Part shown: piece after piece, positions 1-5,977 of the stretch
Position numbering within the stretch: position 1 is the stretch's first letter
How the letters are laid out: each line of letters starts with the position of its first letter
Translations under genes and position numbers: made by a program
Assembly: GCA_947591565.1 (NCBI GenBank)
Contig: CANQDH010000048.1
Span: 1 to 7,431, forward strand
Length of the DNA stretch: 7,431 nucleotides
Direction of reading: 5' to 3'
Source: an uncultured Bacilli bacterium
Lineage (GTDB): Bacteria > Bacillota_I > Bacilli_A > RF39 > UBA660
Notes under the pieces: model-generated
Told to the model about the DNA's origin: nothing
The model's input: only the letters and a program-made list of their open reading frames with translations
The model's database searches: none

Positions 1-1551
1 TAAATTATTACTTTTACGTACTTCATTATGGTTATCTGATGTAGCGTTTTTATCAACATTATTTGGTTGTTTATTTGGTATAGGAGAATTATGATTAACT
101 TTTATAAATTTATCATTGAATTTATTTCCATTTATAATAGGTTCTTCTATATCTATTTCTTCGGTATTATCTTCTTCTTGTTCTAAAGTTTCCTTGGTTT
201 CTTTTAATTCTTCTTTTTCTATTTTATCAGGTTTATCAGGCCTTTTTTGTAAATCATCTTTCTTCTTCTTTTCATCTATTATTTCATGATTATCCTGTGT
301 TTCTTTATTGTTACTAATATCGGTATCGCCAATTGCATTTTCTAATCCATGACCACCATATAGTTCTTCATCATCAAGTTCAATTAGTTTTAATATTTCT
401 TCAAATGTTGTAAGACCATTTACTACTTTTTCTAAACCATCTTGAAGGAGAGTGGTAACATCGTTTTGATAGACAAGTTTACGTAATTCTTCTTTTCGAA
501 TATTATTACTAATAGCATCCTTAATATCTTGATTAATTAAAAGAACTTCGTGAATAGCAATTCGTCCATGGTAACCATTACCACATTTTTCGCATCCTTC
601 AGTTGTATATATTTCATTTACATCTTTACCTAACACTTTTTTAAATAATTCTTTTTCATAAGCATTAACTGGTCTTAATTTTTTACAATCTGGACATAAC
701 TGACGTGCAAGTTTTTGTGAAATGATACCAGTTAAGGCACTTGATAACAAATATCTTTCAACATCCATATCAAGTAAACGTTCAATGGTATTAAGAGAGT
801 TGTTAGTGTGGATGGTAGATAAAACTAAGTGACCCGTGATAGATGCACGAACAGCAATTCTAGCCGTTTCGGTATCACGAATTTCTCCAATCATGATAAT
901 ATTTGGGTCTTGACGTAAAATAGAACGAAGGGCCGTTGCGAATGTTAAACCAATTTCACTATTCGTTTGAACTTGATTTATACCTTCTATATTCATTTCA
1001 ATTGGGTCTTCGACAGTAATAATATTAGTATTTTCTTTATTAAGTTTTTGAAGAATCGCATAAACAGTCGTTGATTTACCTGTACCTGTAGCTCCTGTTA
1101 CAAGAATAATACCATTTGGGACATTAATCATATGTAAGATTTTCTCTAGGTTTTTTTCACTGAAACCTAATTTATCAATTCCTTGAACACTCATTGAATA
1201 ATCAAGAATACGAATAACGATTTTTTCACCCATATTTGTTGGTAGGGCAGATACACGAAGATCGACATTAATATCTTCGATAGTACCTTTAATAGCGCCA
1301 TCTTGTGGTAATCGCGATTCGGTAATATTCATTTCAGATAGAATTTTAATACGCGTAACCAAATTCTTTTTAATCTCATTTGGAACAATAGTATAATCCA
1401 TTAGTTCGCCATCAATTCTTATTCTAATTTTCATATAATCCTCGTAAGGATCAAAGTGAATATCACTAGCACCTCTTTTGGAAGCATCAACTATAACTTC
1501 ATTAACAATATCGACAACCGGTATTTTATCATAGTCAAATTCTTTAATCAT
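1..1551 (-). CDS. pilB: Type IV pilus/type II secretion assembly ATPase (PilB/GspE/ComGA family), 3' end beyond window
   Basis: Cytoplasmic hexameric ATPase that would drive pilin polymerisation. The 517 visible codons are open to the left edge without a stop. Visible motifs: Walker A GATGTGKST (residues 153-161), Asp box ITVEDPIE (178-185), Walker B region NIIMIGEIRD (217-226, with the catalytic-type Glu in GEIRD), His box GHLVLSTIHT (240-249), and a zinc-type tetracysteine pair CPDC (286-289) and CEKC (320-323). The protein begins directly with the ATPase N2-like region (ASDIHFDP, 28-35) and lacks the long N-terminal domain of full-size PilB/GspE, as in ComGA-type short forms. The core ends near residue 395. 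About 120 Lys/Glu/Asp/Asn-rich residues follow, probably disordered, and run off the edge. Start choice: the SD AAAGGGG (1570-1564) abuts an ATG at 1563 but lies 12 bases before the ATG at 1551, so 1551 is preferred. PilB rather than a secretion GspE is inferred from the adjacent pilins. A retraction ATPase (PilT) is less likely because of the tetracysteine motif. Confidence 0.93.
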   Translation of the reverse strand, partial: MIKEFDYDKIPVVDIVNEVIVDASKRGASDIHFDPYEDYMKIRIRIDGELMDYTIVPNEIKKNLVTRIKILSEMNITESRLPQDGAIKGTIEDINVDLRVSALPTNMGEKIVIRILDYSMSVQGIDKLGFSEKNLEKILHMINVPNGIILVTGATGTGKSTTVYAILQKLNKENTNIITVEDPIEMNIEGINQVQTNSEIGLTFATALRSILRQDPNIIMIGEIRDTETARIAVRASITGHLVLSTIHTNNSLNTIERLLDMDVERYLLSSALTGIISQKLARQLCPDCKKLRPVNAYEKELFKKVLGKDVNEIYTTEGCEKCGNGYHGRIAIHEVLLINQDIKDAISNNIRKEELRKLVYQNDVTTLLQDGLEKVVNGLTTFEEILKLIELDDEELYGGHGLENAIGDTDISNNKETQDNHEIIDEKKKKDDLQKRPDKPDKIEKEELKETKETLEQEEDNTEEIDIEEPIINGNKFNDKFIKVNHNSPIPNKQPNNVDKNATSDNHNEVRKSNNL

Positions 1552-1563
1552 AAATATATTCAT

Positions 1564-1570
1564 CCCCTTT
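1564..1570 (-). promoter_or_regulatory. Shine-Dalgarno that decides the pilB start
   Basis: AAAGGGG on the minus strand. It touches the upstream ATG at 1563 with no spacing, which is unusable, and sits 12 bases from the ATG at 1551, which is long but workable. No other purine-rich site is nearer. Confidence 0.5.
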
Positions 1571-1584
1571 AATTCATTTAGGAC

Positions 1585-1613
1585 TAGCATTTATCCTGAA
1601 TATATTATATAAT
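1585..1613 (+). promoter_or_regulatory. Putative promoter for the two-pilin operon
   Basis: A perfect TATAAT lies at 1608-1613, about 38 bases before the ATG at 1652. The hexamer 17 bases upstream (TAGCAT, 1585-1590) is a poor -35, and there is no extended -10 TG. The promoter may therefore be weak or activator-dependent. The -10 is embedded in the near-palindromic run TATATTATATAAT that also holds the opposing -10. Confidence 0.45.
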
Positions 1614-1633
1614 AGTTTTAGGTAAAATTACAA
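1604..1633 (-). promoter_or_regulatory. Putative sigma-A promoter for the pilB-like gene
   Basis: On the minus strand, TTGTAA (1633-1628; four of six match TTGACA) is followed 18 bases later by a perfect TATAAT (1609-1604). Transcription would begin about 45-50 bases before the ATG at 1551. The -10 overlaps the plus-strand -10 of the divergent pilin gene, so the two promoters probably compete or are co-regulated. Confidence 0.55.
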
Positions 1634-1651
1634 TAGAAGAAGGGGTAATTT

Positions 1652-2167
1652 ATGAAAAAAATTGATAAAAAGGGTTTTATGTTAACGGAATTATTGGTAA
1701 CTTCTACCTTAGTTTGCACGGTTCTAATCTTTTTATATACACAGTTTTTCAGTGTTAAAAAGAGTTATGAAAATAGTTTTAAGTATAATACTGTAAATGG
1801 GTTATACGCTTTATCGAATATTCGAAGTTTTTTAGTTGACAGTGATATTTACATTTTAAAACAAAATTTAAACTTAAATAGTTATGTTGATTTAATGGAT
1901 TTAGAAAATAATAAAGTCGTATTAAAAGATGATGTTTATTTTCAAACTTTAATAACGAAACTTAATGTTAAAAATCTTATTTTTACTAAAGAAAATTTAA
2001 CCGATTTAATAAATGATTTGAATAATATACCTGATCGCTTGGAAAATATGAAAAAATTTATAAGATATATTGATTATGATAAAAAGGGTAATTTGTACCG
2101 AATTATTGTTGAATATAATAACAATACATTCGCAACTCTTTTGGTAGGTGATAATGATGAAGAATAA
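1652..2167 (+). CDS. Small type IV prepilin-like protein (class III signal)
   Basis: A 171-residue protein whose N-terminus is a class III prepilin signal: a short basic leader MKKIDKKG, then FMLTELLV, with predicted prepilin-peptidase cleavage after Gly8 and the conserved Glu at mature position 5 (Glu13). A hydrophobic helix runs to about residue 33 and would serve as membrane anchor before assembly and as filament core afterwards. The remaining 138 residues are hydrophilic and rich in Asn, Asp, Lys and Leu. They contain no cysteine and no domain I recognise; a pseudopilin or minor pilin (GspJ/PilW/ComGF-like position) is plausible but not demonstrable. The SD AGAAGAAGGGG ends 6 bases before the ATG. 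The gene overlaps the next pilin gene, whose SD lies within its last codons, so the two are probably translationally coupled. It reads away from the ATPase gene, sharing the divergent promoter region. Confidence 0.85.
   Translation: MKKIDKKGFMLTELLVTSTLVCTVLIFLYTQFFSVKKSYENSFKYNTVNGLYALSNIRSFLVDSDIYILKQNLNLNSYVDLMDLENNKVVLKDDVYFQTLITKLNVKNLIFTKENLTDLINDLNNIPDRLENMKKFIRYIDYDKKGNLYRIIVEYNNNTFATLLVGDNDEE
2146..2152 (+). promoter_or_regulatory. Shine-Dalgarno inside the upstream pilin gene, setting the start of the glycine-rich pilin
   Basis: AGGTGAT, with core AGGTG at 2146-2150. It overlaps the possible GTG start at 2148 and is only 3 bases from the ATG at 2154, but is 6 bases from the ATG at 2157. 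That favours 2157 as the start. Confidence 0.6.
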
Positions 2168-3797
2168 TAAAGGTGTAACGATTGTTGAATTAGTAGTTTC
2201 GATGACGGTTTTAATAATTATTGTAACATTTCTATTTCAAATGATTATATCATTAAAGGAAATTTATAATAGTTCAGGAATAAAAACCGAACTTTTAAAT
2301 AAACAGGCTATTATAAGTAAAATGATTAATGAAGATTTCAATGAAAAAGGTATTGAAATGGCTCTTGCATGTAGTAGTTATAATGATTGTTTGTCATTAT
2401 ATTTTAAAGATGGAACAACGAAACAATTAAAAATATCTAAAAAAACAGATAATGAGCCAGCTTATTTTACATATGGTGATTATAAAACATCTTTAAATGA
2501 AGGAACAGATTTTGGTTCATATAAAATAGAAACAACAACTCTTTTTACAAATTCTGGTCTTTTAAATGATTCTCTTTTAGTTCTTGATATTCCTATTAAG
2601 AATAATCAGTTAAAAAATGAGGATTTTGGTATAAATATTGTATATCAATATAATAGTAGTACTTCATCTATAACTGATCTTTCTATAGGTGGTAATAGTA
2701 GTGCTAGTTCTATTTGGCTTGCTGGATCTAGCAATATGATTTGGTATACAACGGTCGACTTTATCGATCCTGGTTATTATTATTTAGATGAAAATGATAA
2801 TTTAATAAAAGCTACCTCTTCAACAGATGCTGTTACAGTAACAAGAAGTAAAATAGAAAATAATGTTATGACCATAACCTATCAAAATAGTGATGCATCA
2901 CAAACTGTAACAAGGACAGTTAGTTTTATACCATCGTCATATAGTTATAGTGTTAATAATGCGTCATATACTTTTACAGTACCTGTAACAGGCGTCTATA
3001 AAATAGAGGCTTGGGGAGCTAGTGGAAGCCCATCTTTAAATAATGCTGGTGGTCAAGGCGCTTATACAAGTGGTTTAATAAGTTTAAATGCTAATGAAAA
3101 ATTATATATTTATGTTGGATCTACGGGAAACGGAGATAATGGTGGCTATAATGGTGGTGGCTCTATTACCTTAAATCAAAGTAAAAATGGAGGAGCTCCC
3201 GGAGGAGGCGCGACAGATATTCGACTAAGAAATGGCGTTTGGGATACGAAAGATAGTCTTATTTCCCGAATCATGGTGGCAGCTGGTGGGGGAGGCGCGT
3301 CATCATCTACTTGTGGATCATCGCTTAAAACAGGTGGTAATGGTGGCAATATTGTAAGTTCATCATTTAGTGTTTTAAATAACTGTAGCGATGGATTGTG
3401 GACGATTGCTTATGGTGCTAATCAAACATCTGGTGGTAGTTTAGATATATATGACGTAAATGGTAGTAAATTAAATACTTATATAGGTGGTGAATTTGGC
3501 TTTGCTAGTACACCTAAAGAATATGAAGAAGATATATTATCAGGTGGAGGAGGCGGATACTGTGGTGGAACTAATAGTGGATATGGTTCACCAGGAACCG
3601 GCGGTTCATCTTTTGTATCCGGTTGTCAAGACTGTATTGCTATGAAAAGTGATGGTACACCAAATAATACCAATATTCACTATTCTGGTAAGACCTTTAC
3701 AAATATTGTTATGAATGATAGTCCTTCATCTAATCCTAGTGGAACAGCTGATGGTTTTGCTAAAATAACTTTAGTTAGTGTTTCAAATGTAAATTAA
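2157..3797 (+). CDS. Prepilin-like protein fused to a C-terminal glycine-rich (ALK/LTK-type Gly_rich) domain
   Basis: A 546-residue protein counted from the ATG at 2157; a GTG at 2148 would add three residues. The leader MKNNKG is followed by VTIVELVV: prepilin cleavage after Gly6, Glu at mature position 5, and a hydrophobic helix to about residue 33. Residues 34-165 form a pilin-like globular part with a close Cys pair (72, 78). A Ser/Thr-rich linker follows (about 165-195), then a Tyr/Asp-rich stretch. From about 271 to the end there is a glycine-rich domain that opens with YTFTVPVTGVYKIEAWGA, contains GGAPGGGATDIRL and SRIMVAAGGGG, then SGGGGGYCGG and GTGGSSFVSG, and closes with GFAKITLV. 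This order is characteristic of the Pfam Gly_rich family (PF12810). Five more cysteines (386, 410, 469, 490, 493) lie in this domain. I infer a minor or tip pilin displaying a rigid polyglycine-helix binding domain; no ligand can be inferred. It overlaps the preceding gene by 11 bases and the opposing ylbJ gene by 15. Confidence 0.85.
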   Translation: MKNNKGVTIVELVVSMTVLIIIVTFLFQMIISLKEIYNSSGIKTELLNKQAIISKMINEDFNEKGIEMALACSSYNDCLSLYFKDGTTKQLKISKKTDNEPAYFTYGDYKTSLNEGTDFGSYKIETTTLFTNSGLLNDSLLVLDIPIKNNQLKNEDFGINIVYQYNSSTSSITDLSIGGNSSASSIWLAGSSNMIWYTTVDFIDPGYYYLDENDNLIKATSSTDAVTVTRSKIENNVMTITYQNSDASQTVTRTVSFIPSSYSYSVNNASYTFTVPVTGVYKIEAWGASGSPSLNNAGGQGAYTSGLISLNANEKLYIYVGSTGNGDNGGYNGGGSITLNQSKNGGAPGGGATDIRLRNGVWDTKDSLISRIMVAAGGGGASSSTCGSSLKTGGNGGNIVSSSFSVLNNCSDGLWTIAYGANQTSGGSLDIYDVNGSKLNTYIGGEFGFASTPKEYEEDILSGGGGGYCGGTNSGYGSPGTGGSSFVSGCQDCIAMKSDGTPNNTNIHYSGKTFTNIVMNDSPSSNPSGTADGFAKITLVSVSNVN

Positions 3798-4760
3798 TAA
3801 ATCAAAAAAGATATATACTAAAAATGAAGAAATAAAAGCATGAAGAATACGTGCTGTTAAAAAGGGTAAATATTTTATATTAGTATCACTTAATATACCA
3901 GTTAGTTGCATATGCACACTAAACCCTCCAAAAGAAATTATAAGGGTACTAATAACAGTTTTTATTTTTAAAGGAATATTAATTACGGATACGTATTTTA
4001 AACCTTGGGTCATTTCAATGAAGCCATTTAGCAAACTGCGACTAAATTCATTTAGATGAACATTATTATTGATAATAGTTGTTAAACATAAAAACATTGT
4101 AACAACACCTAGTATTAATAAAAGCGTATTTATTGTTTTTTGAAGAGAATTGGTAATTACTAAACCTATTTTTTGCTTATTATTTACCCTTTTATGATGC
4201 ATTTTATTAATAGCTGTTTTAAGAGATACTTTCGTATATTTTTCATTAGTTGGATAATAATTTCTAAATATAAATCCAATAATAATATTACCTAAATAAT
4301 GAAAAATAAGAACCATTAAACCAGCTGTTTTATTTTGTAAAAACAAAAGAGAAATGGTACCTAAAATAAATAAAGGATTGGAAAAATGTGTAAACATTAA
4401 AGCTTTACTAGCCTCATTTTCATTTAATATACCTTGCGAATATAGTTCTTTTACATACTTGGCATTACTTGGAAAACCTGATAGCATACTCATGATAAAA
4501 ACAAAGGCTACTTCACCTTTACATTTAAACAAAGTATGCATTAGTGGTTTACATAATTCTCCAACTAATTCAATAAAACCAAAATTAATAAGAATTTCTG
4601 ATAAAACAAAAAAAGGAAAAAGCGAAGGAAAAATATTGTTTGCCCATATATTAAGTGACATTGAAACGGTTTGCAAGATTGAATCAGCTTCTGTTAATAT
4701 TTCAAAACCTATAATTATTAATATAGAAATACATATCATACTTATGATTTTTTTCTTCAT
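3783..4760 (-). CDS. ylbJ: YlbJ/SpoVV-family integral membrane protein
   Basis: A 325-residue, highly hydrophobic, multi-pass membrane protein with the features of YlbJ, a nucleoside-recognition/Gate-type transporter relative. Recognisable blocks: NIFPSLFPFFVLSEIL (42-57), SGFPSNAK (94-101), HFSNPLFILGT (125-135), GFIEMTQGL (246-254) and FGGFSVHMQ (277-285). Bacillus YlbJ (SpoVV) is made in the mother cell and is reported to move dipicolinic acid across the outer forespore membrane. Whether this organism sporulates cannot be told from the window, and other substrates are possible. The protein is shorter than the roughly 400-residue Bacillus form, with a charged, His/Lys-rich loop at about 171-198. 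The SD AAAGGAG (4772-4766) lies 5 bases before the ATG. It ends in TGA, overlapping the end of the glycine-rich pilin gene. It is divergent from the YlbL-like protease gene, with only 48 bases between the two starts, so its promoter must lie close to or within that gene's first codons. Confidence 0.88.
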   Translation of the reverse strand: MKKKIISMICISILIIIGFEILTEADSILQTVSMSLNIWANNIFPSLFPFFVLSEILINFGFIELVGELCKPLMHTLFKCKGEVAFVFIMSMLSGFPSNAKYVKELYSQGILNENEASKALMFTHFSNPLFILGTISLLFLQNKTAGLMVLIFHYLGNIIIGFIFRNYYPTNEKYTKVSLKTAINKMHHKRVNNKQKIGLVITNSLQKTINTLLLILGVVTMFLCLTTIINNNVHLNEFSRSLLNGFIEMTQGLKYVSVINIPLKIKTVISTLIISFGGFSVHMQLTGILSDTNIKYLPFLTARILHAFISSFLVYIFFDLLIYI

Positions 4761-4793
4761 ATTTTCTCCTTTAATGCTTATATTTTTAATTAG

Positions 4794-4799
4794 AAAGGA
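4794..4799 (+). promoter_or_regulatory. Shine-Dalgarno that decides the ylbL TTG start
   Basis: AAAGGA immediately abuts a TTG at 4800, which is too close to use, but lies 9 bases before the in-frame TTG at 4809. The only in-frame ATGs downstream fall inside the membrane helix or later, so a non-ATG start is required for an intact anchor. Confidence 0.55.
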
Positions 4800-4808
4800 T
4801 TGATTTTC

Positions 4809-5822
4809 TTGTTTAGTAAAATATATGCGAAAATAAGCACTTTTTTGAAAAAAAATTATTTTTATATCATAGGTATTATGATAGGTTTATTTATATCTTT
4901 ATATGAATTTCCATATTATATTGATGCACCAGGTGGTGTTATTGATGTTGCATCTAGAATTGATATCGAAGAGGCTTTTGATGTAAAGGGAAGTTTCAAT
5001 ATGGCATATGTTTCAGAATATAAAGCAACACTTCCGATACTTATATACGCTAAAATAAATAAAGACTGGGATATTCAAAAGAAAAGTGATATTTTGGAAA
5101 GCAATGAAACAGATCATGATATGTATATTCGAGATCGTTTGCTACTAGAAGAAGCTAATCAAAACGCTATTATATATGCTTATCGTAAGGCTTTAAAACC
5201 GGTAAATATATCAAAGACAAAATTATATTCGATATATATTTATGAAGATGCTAAAACGGATTTAAAAGTTGGTGATCAAATTATAGCTATCGACAATATA
5301 AATATAGATAATAAAGAAGATGCTTTAAAAGAAATAAAAAAACATCAAGAAGGAGATATTATTGATATAAAAGTTTTAAATGATGGTAAAGAAGAATTAA
5401 GAAAGGCTGAATTAATTAATTTAGATGGTTCTTTAGTTATTGGTATTCAGCTTGTTGAATTAAGTGATTATACTGTTGAACCTCATATTAAAATTAACTA
5501 TTCAAAATCAGAATCAGGACCTTCAGGTGGTTTACTTACAAGTTTATCAATTTATAATTACTTAACTGAAGAGGATATTACAAAAGGCTATCAAATTGCT
5601 GGAACAGGTACAATTGATCAAGATGGTCATGTTGGTAGTATTGGTGGTGTTTTATATAAAATTAAAGGTGCTGTTAAAGCGAAAATAAAATATTTTTTAA
5701 TACCTGCTGGTAGTAATTATGAAGAAGCAATGAAAATAAAAAAAGAAAATAATTATGATATAGAAATAATTCCTGTTGAAACATTTGATGAGGCTTTAGA
5801 GTTTTTAAAACAATTAAAGTAA
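4809..5822 (+). CDS. ylbL: Membrane-anchored PDZ-Lon serine protease, YlbL/SepM family
   Basis: A 337-residue protein from the TTG at 4809; a TTG at 4800 would give 340. The domain order is that of YlbL/SepM. A short basic N-terminus precedes one membrane helix (about 17-35). An extracytoplasmic region begins with YYIDAPGG, followed by an N-terminal domain to about 135, a PDZ domain (about 140-200, with DLKVGDQIIAIDN as the core strand), and a Lon-like S16 proteolytic domain (about 225-337). The catalytic dyad is visible: Ser239 in SGPSGG and Lys284 in GGVLYK, 45 residues apart, close to the spacing in Lon. Homologues cleave extracellular or membrane-proximal substrates: streptococcal SepM trims a competence peptide, and Bacillus YlbL has a role in DNA-damage checkpoint recovery by degrading YneA. 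Neither substrate is visible here. A role in pilin quality control is only a guess from location. The gene is divergent from ylbJ, and the two families are also near neighbours in Bacillus, with no ylbK-like gene between them here. Confidence 0.9.
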   Translation: MFSKIYAKISTFLKKNYFYIIGIMIGLFISLYEFPYYIDAPGGVIDVASRIDIEEAFDVKGSFNMAYVSEYKATLPILIYAKINKDWDIQKKSDILESNETDHDMYIRDRLLLEEANQNAIIYAYRKALKPVNISKTKLYSIYIYEDAKTDLKVGDQIIAIDNINIDNKEDALKEIKKHQEGDIIDIKVLNDGKEELRKAELINLDGSLVIGIQLVELSDYTVEPHIKINYSKSESGPSGGLLTSLSIYNYLTEEDITKGYQIAGTGTIDQDGHVGSIGGVLYKIKGAVKAKIKYFLIPAGSNYEEAMKIKKENNYDIEIIPVETFDEALEFLKQLK

Positions 5823-5906
5823 CTCATCTTTTTTATGCTAATTGTTAATTATTTCATAATATTTGATAATATGCAACATAATTTTTCAAAAAACTATCTT
5901 TTTTAT
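5823..5906 (+). other. AT-rich gene-free stretch downstream of ylbL
   Basis: I find no coding region and no GC-rich hairpin followed by a T-run, so there is no convincing intrinsic terminator for ylbL. An 11-base direct repeat, ATCTTTTTTAT, occurs at 5826-5836 and 5896-5906, exactly 70 bases apart. It is low in complexity and may be chance. The inverted repeat and promoter of the next gene begin right after it. Confidence 0.4.
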
Positions 5907-5938
5907 TATTATATTGACAATTATTTGTCAATATAATA
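5907..5938. repeat. Perfect 14-base inverted repeat, candidate operator
   Basis: The left arm TATTATATTGACAA (5907-5920) and right arm TTGTCAATATAATA (5925-5938) are exact reverse complements separated by TTAT. The repeat spans the -35, the whole spacer and the first two bases of the -10 of the promoter at 5914-5942. A dimeric DNA-binding repressor bound here would block RNA polymerase. The arms are AT-rich with no T-run placed as in a terminator, so an operator is more likely than a transcription stop. Confidence 0.75.
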
Positions 5939-5942
5939 TAAT
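5914..5942 (+). promoter_or_regulatory. Consensus sigma-A promoter of the multidomain pilin gene
   Basis: TTGACA (5914-5919), a spacer of exactly 17 bases, then TATAAT (5937-5942): both hexamers are perfect. Initiation is expected near 5949, giving a leader of about 30 bases. A second TATAAT at 5932-5937 is only 12 bases from the -35 and is unlikely to be used with it. The inverted repeat at 5907-5938 overlaps the promoter, which suggests that a strong promoter is kept off under some conditions. Confidence 0.8.
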
Positions 5943-5977
5943 CTTAATAGTATTATAGAGGAAGATGGTTATACAGT

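Noticed and set aside
1552..1563. ATG at 1563 as the start of the ATPase gene
   Set aside because: It directly abuts the SD AAAGGGG with no spacing. The ATG at 1551 is better placed, and the protein differs by only four residues.
3030..3640. Glycine-rich DNA as a tandem repeat or low-complexity artefact
   Set aside because: The GGT/GGA codons recur, but there is no regular repeat unit. The protein follows the ordered motif series of the Gly_rich family with distinct intervening segments, so it is a real domain.
3783..3785. TGA read as tryptophan (mycoplasma-type code)
   Set aside because: Tryptophans in the pilins are encoded by TGG, the genes contain no internal TGA, and ylbJ ends plausibly at TGA. 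Reading through would add only three codons, so this one stop is not decisive by itself, but nothing supports reassignment.
4354..4803. Plus-strand open frame of 149 codons opposite ylbJ
   Set aside because: It lies antisense to the well-supported ylbJ gene, has no suitable SD, and its translation shows no recognisable domain. The AT-rich membrane-protein gene easily leaves the opposite strand open.
4761..4860. Sporulation sigma-E promoter upstream of ylbJ
   Set aside because: A CATATATT resembling the sigma-E -10 occurs on the minus strand within the first codons of ylbL, but nothing at the expected distance resembles the -35, so I do not call it.
5907..5938. Inverted repeat as an intrinsic terminator for ylbL
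   Set aside because: The stem is almost entirely A/T, it lies 85 bases after the stop, and no clean T-run follows on the plus strand. Its overlap with a perfect promoter argues for an operator instead.
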